A stretch of DNA of 22,389 nucleotides from Flavobacterium psychrophilum (GTDB lineage Bacteria; Bacteroidota; Bacteroidia; Flavobacteriales; Flavobacteriaceae), in the NCBI GenBank assembly GCA_003243255.1, contig QFQM01000069.1, forward strand, positions 1 to 22,389. The letters run 5' to 3'. A program made the translations under genes and the position numbers. Of this stretch, positions 8,129-15,678 are shown piece after piece. Each line of letters starts with the position of its first letter. Within the stretch, counting starts at the first letter, position 1. The notes beneath the pieces were generated by a model. That model saw nothing but the letters and a program-made list of their open reading frames with translations. It made no database searches and was not told where the DNA came from.

Positions 8129-9025
8129 CTATTTTAGAAAATCTGGTTCTAGATATTCAGGATTGGGATATTTATAAAAACCCTCACCTGTGGCGGCTCC
8201 CAATTTTCCTTTGTTGATGAAATCGTCCTCAAACATTTTTGCAACTTTGTACAAAACCGGATTCTGTTCTCTTTCGGCAGTCATTTTAGTGACATTATAG
8301 GCCGTATTAATGCCTACCATGTCAATAAATCCGAATGGTCCTTTAGGCGCACCTGTGCCTATCATCCAGGTCTTGTCTATTGTTTTATAGTCCGAAACTT
8401 CGTTAGCCCAAAGTTGGGTCGCCTCATTTATAAACGGAACCAACAACGAGTTGATAATGTAGCCCGGCTGTTCTTTGTAAACTGGCAAAGCAACCATTCC
8501 AATTGATTTTGCAAAAGCAACCAATGTATCGAATACTTCGGACGAAGTTCCGGAATGCCCCATTATTTCAGCGGTGTTATATTTCCAAATTTCGTTAGCG
8601 AAATGCAGGGCAATGAATTTTGCAGGTCTACCCGTAAATTCTGAAAACTGACTTGGTAACAGAGTTGAGGAATTGGTGGCAAAAATTGTTTTTTCCGGTG
8701 CAACTTTAGCCAATTTCTTATAGAACTCAATTTTGATTTCCGGGAGCTCGGGAACGGCTTCTATCAGGAGATCAGCATCTTTTACACTTTTTGCCAGATC
8801 TGATGTGTAACTTAAATTGGCAAATGTGGCATCTATCTGTTGCTGTGTAGCGTTAATATCTGATTTGTAGCGTTCTTCCAAATTTTGAAATTTTGCTTTT
8901 GCTTTTTCCAAAACTTCATCGCTAATGTCGTAAACAGACACTTTAAATCCGTGAAAAGCGGTGTGAAAGGCAATTTGAAAACCTAAAACGCCACTTCCTG
9001 CAACGGTTACATTTTTAATACTCAT
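8129..9025 (-). CDS. 3-hydroxyacyl-CoA dehydrogenase family protein
   Basis: NAD-dependent oxidoreductase of 298 residues, the usual length of single-function 3-hydroxyacyl/3-hydroxybutyryl-CoA dehydrogenases. The Rossmann fold opens with VAGSGVLGFQIA (residues 8-19), and acidic Asp33 after the second strand favours NAD. LLIEAVPE, NSSTLLPSQF and PGYIINSLL follow the family plan, placing catalytic candidates at Ser120, His141, Glu153 and Asn192. The usual HFFNP motif reads HFANE here, so the Pro is absent and the loop differs; this suggests a side branch with a different acyl substrate or another 3-hydroxy acid. The C-terminal domain begins near 187 and includes GPFGFIDMVGINTAYNV. It follows an AraC regulator in the same direction at an 88-nt distance; no other beta-oxidation gene is in view. 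Substrate is unproven. Confidence 0.88.
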   Translation of the reverse strand: MSIKNVTVAGSGVLGFQIAFHTAFHGFKVSVYDISDEVLEKAKAKFQNLEERYKSDINATQQQIDATFANLSYTSDLAKSVKDADLLIEAVPELPEIKIEFYKKLAKVAPEKTIFATNSSTLLPSQFSEFTGRPAKFIALHFANEIWKYNTAEIMGHSGTSSEVFDTLVAFAKSIGMVALPVYKEQPGYIINSLLVPFINEATQLWANEVSDYKTIDKTWMIGTGAPKGPFGFIDMVGINTAYNVTKMTAEREQNPVLYKVAKMFEDDFINKGKLGAATGEGFYKYPNPEYLEPDFLK

Positions 9026-9113
9026 AATTGAAAAATTTTTATTGTTAATACTATTTTCTTCTATGTAAAAGGATATTTCGCTTGTGGGCCGACTTACTTT
9101 ACTTATATAATTT

Positions 9114-10019
9114 TCATTTATTTCTTACCCTGAACATTTTAGGAGACATTTTCATTTTCTTTTTAAAGAATTTCCCGAAGAAGGATTGGTCACTGAAATT
9201 AAGTTCTTCTGCGATTTGTGTAATCGAAAGGTTTGAATACAGAAGCAGGTCACGAGCTTCCTTAATTACCGAATTGGTAATAATTGTCCGTGTAGATTCA
9301 CCCGAGGCCTCTTTTATAATGCGTGTCAGATAACTTGGTGACACAGAAAGTTTTTCGGCATAAAACTCAACGGCTCTCTCTTTTTTTGAATGCTCGGAAA
9401 GAAGGACCAAAAATTGATTGATCAGATCTTTTTTTCTCCATGTTTTCGTATCGATCATTCTTTTATCATTGAAACGGTACATAACCATCAGCTCCAGAAG
9501 CAAAGCATTGAAATAATGATTGATAATATCTTTCGAATAGTAATTTTCCTGTTCATCCGCAATACGGATCTTATCAATTAAAAATTTGAATGCAGCCCTT
9601 TCATCCGTACCGCTTCGTAAAACCGGAGTATTTCGTTCAGAGAAGAAGATGATCTCATTGATATAATGCATGTGAAGTTGGACATTCTGTTGTACGAATG
9701 AATCATTGAAGACAATACCGATTGCTTTCAGGGAAGAATTTGTTTTAACGGGATAGAATATCGAATTTGGCGTAACGATCAGGATATCATCTTTTTTAAG
9801 TTTTATCAGTTCAAAATTGATCTGGATATCCGCTTCGCCATCTATGATCAGCATTATAGCAGTATTATCCGTTCTGAAGGGATACTGGTAATCATTTTCA
9901 TCAAGATAATAAGTTTCCCTTATGATAAAGAAGTCATTGTTGATCCTTGGATGACCATTCTTATCAAACATTTTGAAAAGGTCATGCAGATTATGGAAAA
10001 GAATATCTTTATGGATCAT
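9114..10019 (-). CDS. AraC-family transcriptional regulator
   Basis: 301-residue regulator. An N-terminal cupin-like ligand-binding half (about 25-150, including TAIMLIIDGEADIQINFELI and VTPNSIFYPVKTNSSLKAIG) is joined to a C-terminal double helix-turn-helix (about 205-300). The first HTH is AVEFYAEKLSVSPSYLTRII; the second is SITQIAEELNFSDQSFFGKF, followed by the AraC signature ending KMKMSPKMFR. Members usually activate a neighbouring metabolic or efflux gene when a small ligand binds. The dehydrogenase 88 nt downstream on the same strand is the natural target or operon partner, but no promoter match was found between them. Two TATTAGTA repeats with a 12-bp period lie immediately before its start (10024-10043). 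The ligand is unknown. Confidence 0.92.
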   Translation of the reverse strand: MIHKDILFHNLHDLFKMFDKNGHPRINNDFFIIRETYYLDENDYQYPFRTDNTAIMLIIDGEADIQINFELIKLKKDDILIVTPNSIFYPVKTNSSLKAIGIVFNDSFVQQNVQLHMHYINEIIFFSERNTPVLRSGTDERAAFKFLIDKIRIADEQENYYSKDIINHYFNALLLELMVMYRFNDKRMIDTKTWRKKDLINQFLVLLSEHSKKERAVEFYAEKLSVSPSYLTRIIKEASGESTRTIITNSVIKEARDLLLYSNLSITQIAEELNFSDQSFFGKFFKKKMKMSPKMFRVRNK

Positions 10020-10023
10020 ATGA

Positions 10024-10043
10024 TATTAGTAGAAGTATTAGTA
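10024..10043. repeat. TATTAGTA direct repeats before the AraC gene
   Basis: TATTAGTA occurs at 10024-10031 and again at 10036-10043, a 12-bp period, 5-24 bp before the AraC-family start codon. AraC proteins often bind direct repeats, so autoregulation is possible, but the site is short and in AT-rich DNA. Confidence 0.35.
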
Positions 10044-10128
10044 AAGTTAATGAATAAAAGAGGGTTCCATTTAATATTTTCTGAAAATCCCTGATTATGA
10101 TTATACATCAATCAAAATGAGTATGGAT

Positions 10129-10722
10129 TCAAATCTCTTGTAAAAAGAAATTTATGATTCTCTCTGTATGGCGATCATGGAGTGTCGACGACAGTACAAC
10201 ATCTGACCTTTTCCGAAGATAATCAGCAGAGATATGATATCCCGAAACGATGGCGATCAAATCTGCCAAAAAATCAATAGGGTTGTTATAGCGAATCCTT
10301 CCATCACGAATACATACCAGGATCTCGGGAATCATTTCCATCAATGGGAAAAACAATTTCTCTGTGTATTCTGCAAATTCTTTCTGAGTAAAAATATAAA
10401 TATCTAAATAGGGATATTTTTTACTTTTTTCAGTATTGTAATTAACATATCTTATAAGCTTCTCCTTCAGAGAAAAATTCTTGATGTCTTCCCAGGAAGG
10501 AGCCGGAAACTCTTTGATGATCTCCTTAATGATGGTACGGACAAGATTTGTTCTGGTACGGAAATAATAATGTATTGCCGTTCTGTCCGTATGAGCAATT
10601 TGTGCTATCTGCTGTGTCGTGGCACTGAATCTACCTTCTGTAAACAGAAGATATTTTGCGGTATCTTTTATTTTTTCTTCCGCACTTAAAATAGCTAGTG
10701 ACCGATTATCTGGATGTAACAT
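10129..10722 (-). CDS. TetR/AcrR-family transcriptional regulator
   Basis: 197 residues, standard TetR length. The N-terminal helix-turn-helix covers about residues 14-65: AEEKIKDTAKYLLFTEGRFS, then TTQQIAQIAHTDRTAIHYYF, which matches the TetR recognition helix plus the following YYF(K/R)(T/S)R turn. The helical C-terminal ligand and dimer domain is divergent, as usual. It is encoded divergently from the RND efflux operon at 11388, the classic acrR-acrAB arrangement, so it is probably the local repressor of that operon; this is inference from position. Its first 17 bp overlap the end of an 85-codon ORF, suggesting translational coupling. An operator could not be identified with confidence in the 424-bp region between the small ORF and the operon. 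Confidence 0.92.
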   Translation of the reverse strand: MLHPDNRSLAILSAEEKIKDTAKYLLFTEGRFSATTQQIAQIAHTDRTAIHYYFRTRTNLVRTIIKEIIKEFPAPSWEDIKNFSLKEKLIRYVNYNTEKSKKYPYLDIYIFTQKEFAEYTEKLFFPLMEMIPEILVCIRDGRIRYNNPIDFLADLIAIVSGYHISADYLRKRSDVVLSSTLHDRHTERIINFFLQEI

Positions 10723-10963
10723 GACTGATCCTAAGTTTTGAGATATTTCGTTCTACAATAGAAAACTCCATTTTATACAATTCAAATACCGGTTTAAGCT
10801 CATTTTCAGAAAATAATGTTTCAGAGCATACACACAAAAGCCTGAAGCTGTTGTCGAGATATTCGCACCGGCAGTTGGGAATTATTTCCAGAATATCTTC
10901 TCTAAGCCAGAAAGCATCTGTTATTTTTTTAAACCTGGTTTTAAAAAACACACTGTTTATCAT
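10706..10963 (-). CDS. small hypothetical protein overlapping the TetR gene
   Basis: 85 codons starting at ATG 10963, preceded by an A-rich purine stretch (AAAAAAGAT) that fits translation starts in this group. No family is recognised. The sequence is mixed and protein-like, not low complexity (for example FRLLCVCSETLFSENELKPV), with three cysteines in its middle part and no signal peptide or membrane segment. Its end overlaps the first 17 bp of the TetR gene in another frame, which would allow coupled translation. It could be a leader that sets TetR synthesis, a small partner of the regulator, or the remnant of a larger gene. It is not the shadow of any other gene. Existence as a protein is moderately likely. 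Confidence 0.5.
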   Translation of the reverse strand: MINSVFFKTRFKKITDAFWLREDILEIIPNCRCEYLDNSFRLLCVCSETLFSENELKPVFELYKMEFSIVERNISKLRISHVTSR

Positions 10964-11387
10964 ATCTTTTTTATCTGATCAACGATTATAGTGATCTTCC
11001 GCAGTATCTCTCATCCTTCTTTTTATAATCAGAAAATTGATATAGTTTGACGCTTCATTTATTCCTGTCATATTGGTTGATAATGCAAATTTCTTTATTA
11101 AAAAATTATAATAAAAGGTCAGAATTAGGTTAAAAATGGTCAAAATCTGAACAAAAATGGTATTGTGGGATTGTTAAGAGAAGTATTTCCAGAATCAGAA
11201 TTGCAACATTTTATTTTTCTTCAGTTTTTGATATAATCTGAAATTGCATTGGTGAGCATCTGGTACAAATGGTTCGGTTTAGACCAATATCGGGCATAAA
11301 CAGACCTTTTATCTTGTATTTCCTTACTTCAAATTTGCAGGGTGAACTAATTCTAGATTTAAATCCACTCAACAGTAAAATTTATTT
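10964..11387. other. divergent intergenic region between the small ORF/TetR and the RND operon
   Basis: 424 bp without a credible gene. It holds three helically phased GGTYA repeats (11116-11142) and a weak dyad TGGT-N9-ACCA just past 11270. No full TAnnTTTG match with a TTG partner was found on either strand, so both promoters are unassigned. It is the expected location of the TetR operator. Confidence 0.75.
11116..11142 (+). repeat. three phased GGTYA direct repeats upstream of the RND operon
   Basis: AGGTCA (11116-11121), AGGTTA (11127-11132) and TGGTCA (11137-11142) recur at 11- and 10-bp steps, about one DNA turn each. A further TGGTA begins at 11158, two turns later. They lie about 245-270 bp upstream of the adaptor start. 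The pattern suits a regulator binding one face of the helix; no binder is known. Confidence 0.45.
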
Positions 11388-12425
11388 ATGATAGTCAAGA
11401 AAAATAAAGGCCTTTTTTTAGGTAGTTTATTGTTGCTTTCTGCATGTGGCGGAAAAGAGCAACCTACAATCAAAACAGAATCCATAAAGGTAGGTATACA
11501 AAAAATAGAGATAGTTTCCCAACCCGAAACATTCTCTTACAGCGGAAATATTCTGGCAGACAATAGTGTAAGCATTGGTTTTGGAGTTTCCGGACGTGTG
11601 ACCGCTGTATACGTTCAAGAGGGTCAGCGTGTCTACAAAGGTCAGCTTTTGGCAGCTATTGAAACCAATACTTATCAAAATTCCCTGGCCGTTGCGGAGG
11701 CAGGAATGGATCAGGCCCAGGATAATTTCAACCGCCTCAACCAGCTTTATCTTAAAAAAAGTTTACCGGAAAGGGATTATATCGCCGCAAAAGTGGCTCT
11801 TGCACAATCTAAGGCCAACAGGGATATTGCCATGAAAAATTTGAGAGATACCAAGCTTTATGCTTCTTTTTCAGGGATCATTTCTCAGAAGCTTACCGAA
11901 GCCGGTGCTACGGCAGCACCGGGAGTTCCGGCATTTACCATTGTGAAAACCGATAAGGTATATGCGGTTGCGTCCATCACAGAGAATGAGATCAGTTCCC
12001 TTAAGATCGGAGATCCTGTAGAGGTTTCCATTCCAAGTCTCAACCGTACAATTCACGGAAATATTACGATTATCAATCCTCAGGCAGATGACAACTCCAA
12101 AACGTATACCGTAAAGATACGTCTCGACAATCCCGGAGGCCAAATCCTTCCCGGGATGATTACGGATATCAACATCAATACCGGTAAAAATAAAGATGCC
12201 ATAATCCTCCCAGCTCAGGCCGTACTCAAAGATTCTGATGGTTCAAGCTATGTGTATACCGTAAAATCTACTAAAAATAAGCCCATAGCATTTAAAAAGA
12301 GAGTAGAAATGCAAAATATGGCAGGCGCCAGTAATGTAGTTATCAAAAGCGGGCTGAATCTGGATGACCAGGTCGTTATTTCCGGGCAGACACGTCTGGA
12401 AGATGGCAAACCTGTTAAGTTTTAA
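11388..12425 (+). CDS. RND efflux periplasmic adaptor lipoprotein (AcrA/MexA-like)
   Basis: 345-residue membrane fusion protein of the RND type. A lipoprotein signal (GSLLLLSAC, Cys20) indicates acylation and anchoring in the inner membrane, as in AcrA. Domains in order: membrane-proximal start (about 35-60), first lipoyl half (SGRVTAVYVQEGQRVYKGQL), short alpha hairpin (about 95-145), second lipoyl half (LYASFSGIISQKLTEAGATA), beta barrel (about 180-250, with VEVSIPSLNRTIHGNITIIN) and the C-terminal membrane-proximal domain (LPAQAVLKDSDGSSYVYTVK). It is the first gene of a three-gene operon, 17 nt before the permease. The short hairpin and small size place it with drug or solvent exporters of Bacteroidota rather than with EmrA. 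Substrate unknown. Confidence 0.94.
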   Translation: MIVKKNKGLFLGSLLLLSACGGKEQPTIKTESIKVGIQKIEIVSQPETFSYSGNILADNSVSIGFGVSGRVTAVYVQEGQRVYKGQLLAAIETNTYQNSLAVAEAGMDQAQDNFNRLNQLYLKKSLPERDYIAAKVALAQSKANRDIAMKNLRDTKLYASFSGIISQKLTEAGATAAPGVPAFTIVKTDKVYAVASITENEISSLKIGDPVEVSIPSLNRTIHGNITIINPQADDNSKTYTVKIRLDNPGGQILPGMITDININTGKNKDAIILPAQAVLKDSDGSSYVYTVKSTKNKPIAFKKRVEMQNMAGASNVVIKSGLNLDDQVVISGQTRLEDGKPVKF

Positions 12426-12442
12426 TTCAAAAGAAATAAAAA

Positions 12443-15400
12443 ATGACGAATAAAAAAGTGCATTTTCTGGAGGCAGCTATGAAATACAAGCAGGTGGTGA
12501 TTGTGATGGTGGTCCTGCTGATGGTGATGGGGATCAATTCTCTGATCAATATGCCCCGAAGCGAAAATCCACGGATCGAGATTCCGACCGCTGCTGTGTA
12601 TGCTCTCTATCCCGGAGCCGATGAACATCAGGTTGAGGAAGAAGTGGCAAAAAAGATAGAACAGTACCTCTTCTCCTTTGAAGAAATCAAAAAGAAAAAG
12701 GTCAAAGCTGAAATTAAAGAAGGACAGGTGTTCTTCACCGTGGAAATGAATACTGATGTCAAAGACCGAAAGAAATTCTGGCATACGCTTCAGCTCGATA
12801 TGGATGCAAACCTCCGTCCAAAACTTCCTGCCGGAGTTGTCGGGCCGTTTATCAACAGTAATTTTGCCGATGTAACGGCAATGATCATCTCCGTATCTTC
12901 CAAAGAAAGATCTTACGCTGAGATCGAAAAATATCTTGATAAGCTGGAAGATGGTCTGAAGGTAATCCCTATGGTTTCAAAGATCAACCGTTCCGGTGGC
13001 CAGAAACAGCAGATCTATATTAAGATCAATGACCAGAAATTACAGCAGTACGGATTTGGAATCAACACATTGGTCAATGCCATACAACAGCAGAATGTGA
13101 CCGGGTACAATGGAGAGATATCCTCCGGTTCCAATGCGATCATCCCGGTCTTTACCAACAGCCGGTACAAGAATATATCCGATATTGCCGAGCAGATCGT
13201 CTATACCACACCGGCCGGTAACATAGTGCGTCTCAAAGATGTTGCTGACCTAGAAAGGCGTTTTGAAGAGCCATCTTCATTGGTACGTGTAGGTGATGAG
13301 AAGGCAATGGTACTGACCGTAGATATGCAACCCGGAAACAATATTGTGGCTTTTGGGAAGGAAGTGGAGAAAAAGATCGAGGATATCCAGAAAAACTTTC
13401 CGCCGGATATTCATATGAAAACGATCGTGAATCAACCGGAAGCGGTAGGAGAAAGTATCAGTCATTTCATGGTAGAGTTTGCTATGGCCATAGGTTCCGT
13501 GGTATTAGTTGTTATGCTATTGCTTCCTATCCGTGTGGCAGGTGTGGCTTCTGCAGCAGCGCCCATATCTATCATTATTACATTTGGTCTTATGCAGATT
13601 GTAGGACTGGAACTTCACCAGGTGACACTTGCGGCTTTGATCATCGTCCTTGGAATGGTGGTGGACAATGCCATTGTGGTGGTAGATAACTATATTGAGA
13701 AGCTTGATGAAGGAACAACACCATGGACAGCAGCATGGCAGGCTGCCCAACAACTGTCATTACCGATTTTTACGGCAACGATGGCTATTATATTTGCATT
13801 TGCTCCATTAGCTTTATTTATGGATGGCATTGCAAAAGATTTTATGTTTTCTCTCCCGATAACAGTGGCTATTGCATTGATCACTTCAATGCTGGTCGCT
13901 CTGTTCCTTACACCATACACCTGTTATGTATTCATTAAAAAAGGATTAAAGCATAAAGTAAGTGACAGGCCTCTGAAGAAAAACATGCTGGATCACCTGC
14001 AGTCGGCTTTTGATAAGGGTGTAGGACTGGCTTTCAAATGGCCGAAAACAACAATACTCATTGGTGTGCTGTCGGTTATCAGTGCTATATTTATTGCTAC
14101 CAAAGTAGATCCGGAATTTTTTCCGCTAAGCGAAAGAAACCAGTTCAATATGGAAGTCTGGATGCCTAATGGAACATCGTTGGAGAAAACAGAAGTAAAA
14201 GTACAAGAACTTGAAAAAATACTTAAAAAAGATAGTCGGGTAGTTGATGTTACCAGTTTTGTGGGAATGAGCTCACCACGATTCCATACTTCCTATGCGC
14301 CGGAATCTCCTAAAAAATATTTTGCACAGGTTTTCATTACGACGGTCAGTAACGATGCATCTAATGAAATGGTCAAAGAATACCTGGATAAACTGAAAAA
14401 CTTTATACCTGATGGTTATATTAAGTTAAAGCAGCTCAGTTTTCAGGAAGGTTCACCCATTGATATCCGTGTGGTAAGTGATAATGAATCCGATCAGAGG
14501 AAAGTCGCATTGGAGATTAAAAAGATCCTTGAAAATACACCGGGAACCAATAATGTACGTCTGAGCAGCGAATACGATTATATGGGCGTAAAGCTGAATG
14601 TAGATGATGTGAAGGCTAATCGCCTTGGTGTTACGAATCAGGCTATTACACAAACACTCGGAGCAGGGCTTAAAGGATATTCTGTTTCTACATTATGGGA
14701 AGGGGACAAACCTGTTGATATTTTCCTGAGATATGATTCCATAAGCAGAAAGGATATGAATGCCCTGGAAAATCTGCATATACAATCATATTTCGGTGGA
14801 AAGATTCCGTTGAAGGAAGTGGCGACTTTACAGCCGGAGTGGCATACAGGAGTAATTTCGAGGAGAAACGGCATTAAATATGTCAGTGTATTGGCAGAAG
14901 CGCAGCTTGGCCCTAAGCCATCAAGAATACTGAAAGAAGCGCAACCGAAAATTGAGACACTTACGCTCCCGGCAGGTACGACAATCCAATATGGAGGAGA
15001 TGCAGAATCAACGGCTGAAAACGGCCCGGGAATGATGCTCTCACTCTCTGTGAGCCTTATTTTGATTTTCCTTACGTTGCTGTTCCAGTTCAAGAGTCTG
15101 GGGAAAGCGCTCATTATCCTGTGTACATTCCTTCTAAGCCTTTTCGGAGCCTTCTTCGGACTTTTTATTACCGGAAATCCTTTAGGGATGACAGGCTTTA
15201 TGGGAATTATCAGCTTGATAGGTATCGTTGTAAGAAACGGGATCATCCTGGTAGATTACGCCGATGAGCTGATCTGCGAACAAGGGTACACACACAAGGC
15301 GGCGGCTATGGCAGCTGCCAAACGAAGAATGCGTCCGATATTCCTTACTTCAGCCGCTGCGGCTGTAGGAGTAGTTCCTATGATTCTGGGTAAATCTCCG

Positions 15401-15580
15401 ATGTGGGCACCTTTGGGAAGTGTACTTGCCTTTGGGCTTATCTTCTCAATGATCTTTACGCTTTTCATTGTTCCGGTAATGTATTATAAGCTTCTGAAAG
15501 ATCCCATACCTAAAGATGAAATCCCTGAAGATCAATTGGACGATGAGGTTATTTTATATAAGCCAAAGCCTCATCATTAA
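12443..15580 (+). CDS. RND-family efflux permease (AcrB/MexW-like)
   Basis: Inner-membrane proton-driven exporter of 1045 residues, full length for the family. It has the twofold RND plan: TM1 near 15-35, a first periplasmic loop to about 340, TM2-6 around 340-500, TM7 near 540-560, a second loop, and TM8-12 ending near 1015. TM4 reads LGMVVDNAIVVVDN, with Asp408 followed by Asn409 where AcrB has two Asp. TM10 reads IGIVVRNGIILVDYADEL, with Arg931 at the place of AcrB Lys940. So the proton relay is Asp/Asn/Arg in place of Asp/Asp/Lys. The gene lies 17 nt after the adaptor; the outer membrane factor follows across a 98-nt gap with a strong hairpin. It is probably a multidrug or solvent exporter; specificity is not visible. 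Confidence 0.95.
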   Translation: MTNKKVHFLEAAMKYKQVVIVMVVLLMVMGINSLINMPRSENPRIEIPTAAVYALYPGADEHQVEEEVAKKIEQYLFSFEEIKKKKVKAEIKEGQVFFTVEMNTDVKDRKKFWHTLQLDMDANLRPKLPAGVVGPFINSNFADVTAMIISVSSKERSYAEIEKYLDKLEDGLKVIPMVSKINRSGGQKQQIYIKINDQKLQQYGFGINTLVNAIQQQNVTGYNGEISSGSNAIIPVFTNSRYKNISDIAEQIVYTTPAGNIVRLKDVADLERRFEEPSSLVRVGDEKAMVLTVDMQPGNNIVAFGKEVEKKIEDIQKNFPPDIHMKTIVNQPEAVGESISHFMVEFAMAIGSVVLVVMLLLPIRVAGVASAAAPISIIITFGLMQIVGLELHQVTLAALIIVLGMVVDNAIVVVDNYIEKLDEGTTPWTAAWQAAQQLSLPIFTATMAIIFAFAPLALFMDGIAKDFMFSLPITVAIALITSMLVALFLTPYTCYVFIKKGLKHKVSDRPLKKNMLDHLQSAFDKGVGLAFKWPKTTILIGVLSVISAIFIATKVDPEFFPLSERNQFNMEVWMPNGTSLEKTEVKVQELEKILKKDSRVVDVTSFVGMSSPRFHTSYAPESPKKYFAQVFITTVSNDASNEMVKEYLDKLKNFIPDGYIKLKQLSFQEGSPIDIRVVSDNESDQRKVALEIKKILENTPGTNNVRLSSEYDYMGVKLNVDDVKANRLGVTNQAITQTLGAGLKGYSVSTLWEGDKPVDIFLRYDSISRKDMNALENLHIQSYFGGKIPLKEVATLQPEWHTGVISRRNGIKYVSVLAEAQLGPKPSRILKEAQPKIETLTLPAGTTIQYGGDAESTAENGPGMMLSLSVSLILIFLTLLFQFKSLGKALIILCTFLLSLFGAFFGLFITGNPLGMTGFMGIISLIGIVVRNGIILVDYADELICEQGYTHKAAAMAAAKRRMRPIFLTSAAAAVGVVPMILGKSPMWAPLGSVLAFGLIFSMIFTLFIVPVMYYKLLKDPIPKDEIPEDQLDDEVILYKPKPHH

Positions 15581-15606
15581 ATCATTACAATATCAATTTT
15601 TTAACC

Positions 15607-15664
15607 GGTTGTCCTGCGTTGATTCCTTGTTCATAAACTCATTTGTTTACTATGCGGGGCAACC
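15607..15664 (+). promoter_or_regulatory. intercistronic RNA hairpin between permease and outer membrane factor
   Basis: GGTTGTCCTGC (15607-15617) pairs over 11 bp, with two G-U pairs, with GCGGGGCAACC (15654-15664) around a 36-nt loop. It ends 14 nt before the chosen ATG at 15679 and is not followed by a pure U tract, so it does not look like a terminator. It may protect the upstream mRNA or tune translation of the last gene. Confidence 0.55.
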
Positions 15665-15678
15665 TTTATATAAAAAAA

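Noticed and set aside
11270..11286. TGGT-N9-ACCA dyad as the TetR operator
   Set aside because: Only 4-bp arms with no further symmetry, which is expected by chance in a 424-bp region.
12422..12784. 120-codon minus-strand frame rich in His and Phe
   Set aside because: Lies opposite the start of the RND permease; its His/Phe-rich composition is a by-product of the antisense frame.
14638..15246. 202-codon minus-strand frame
   Set aside because: Fully antisense to the RND permease C-terminal half, no family features; the permease frame is clearly real.
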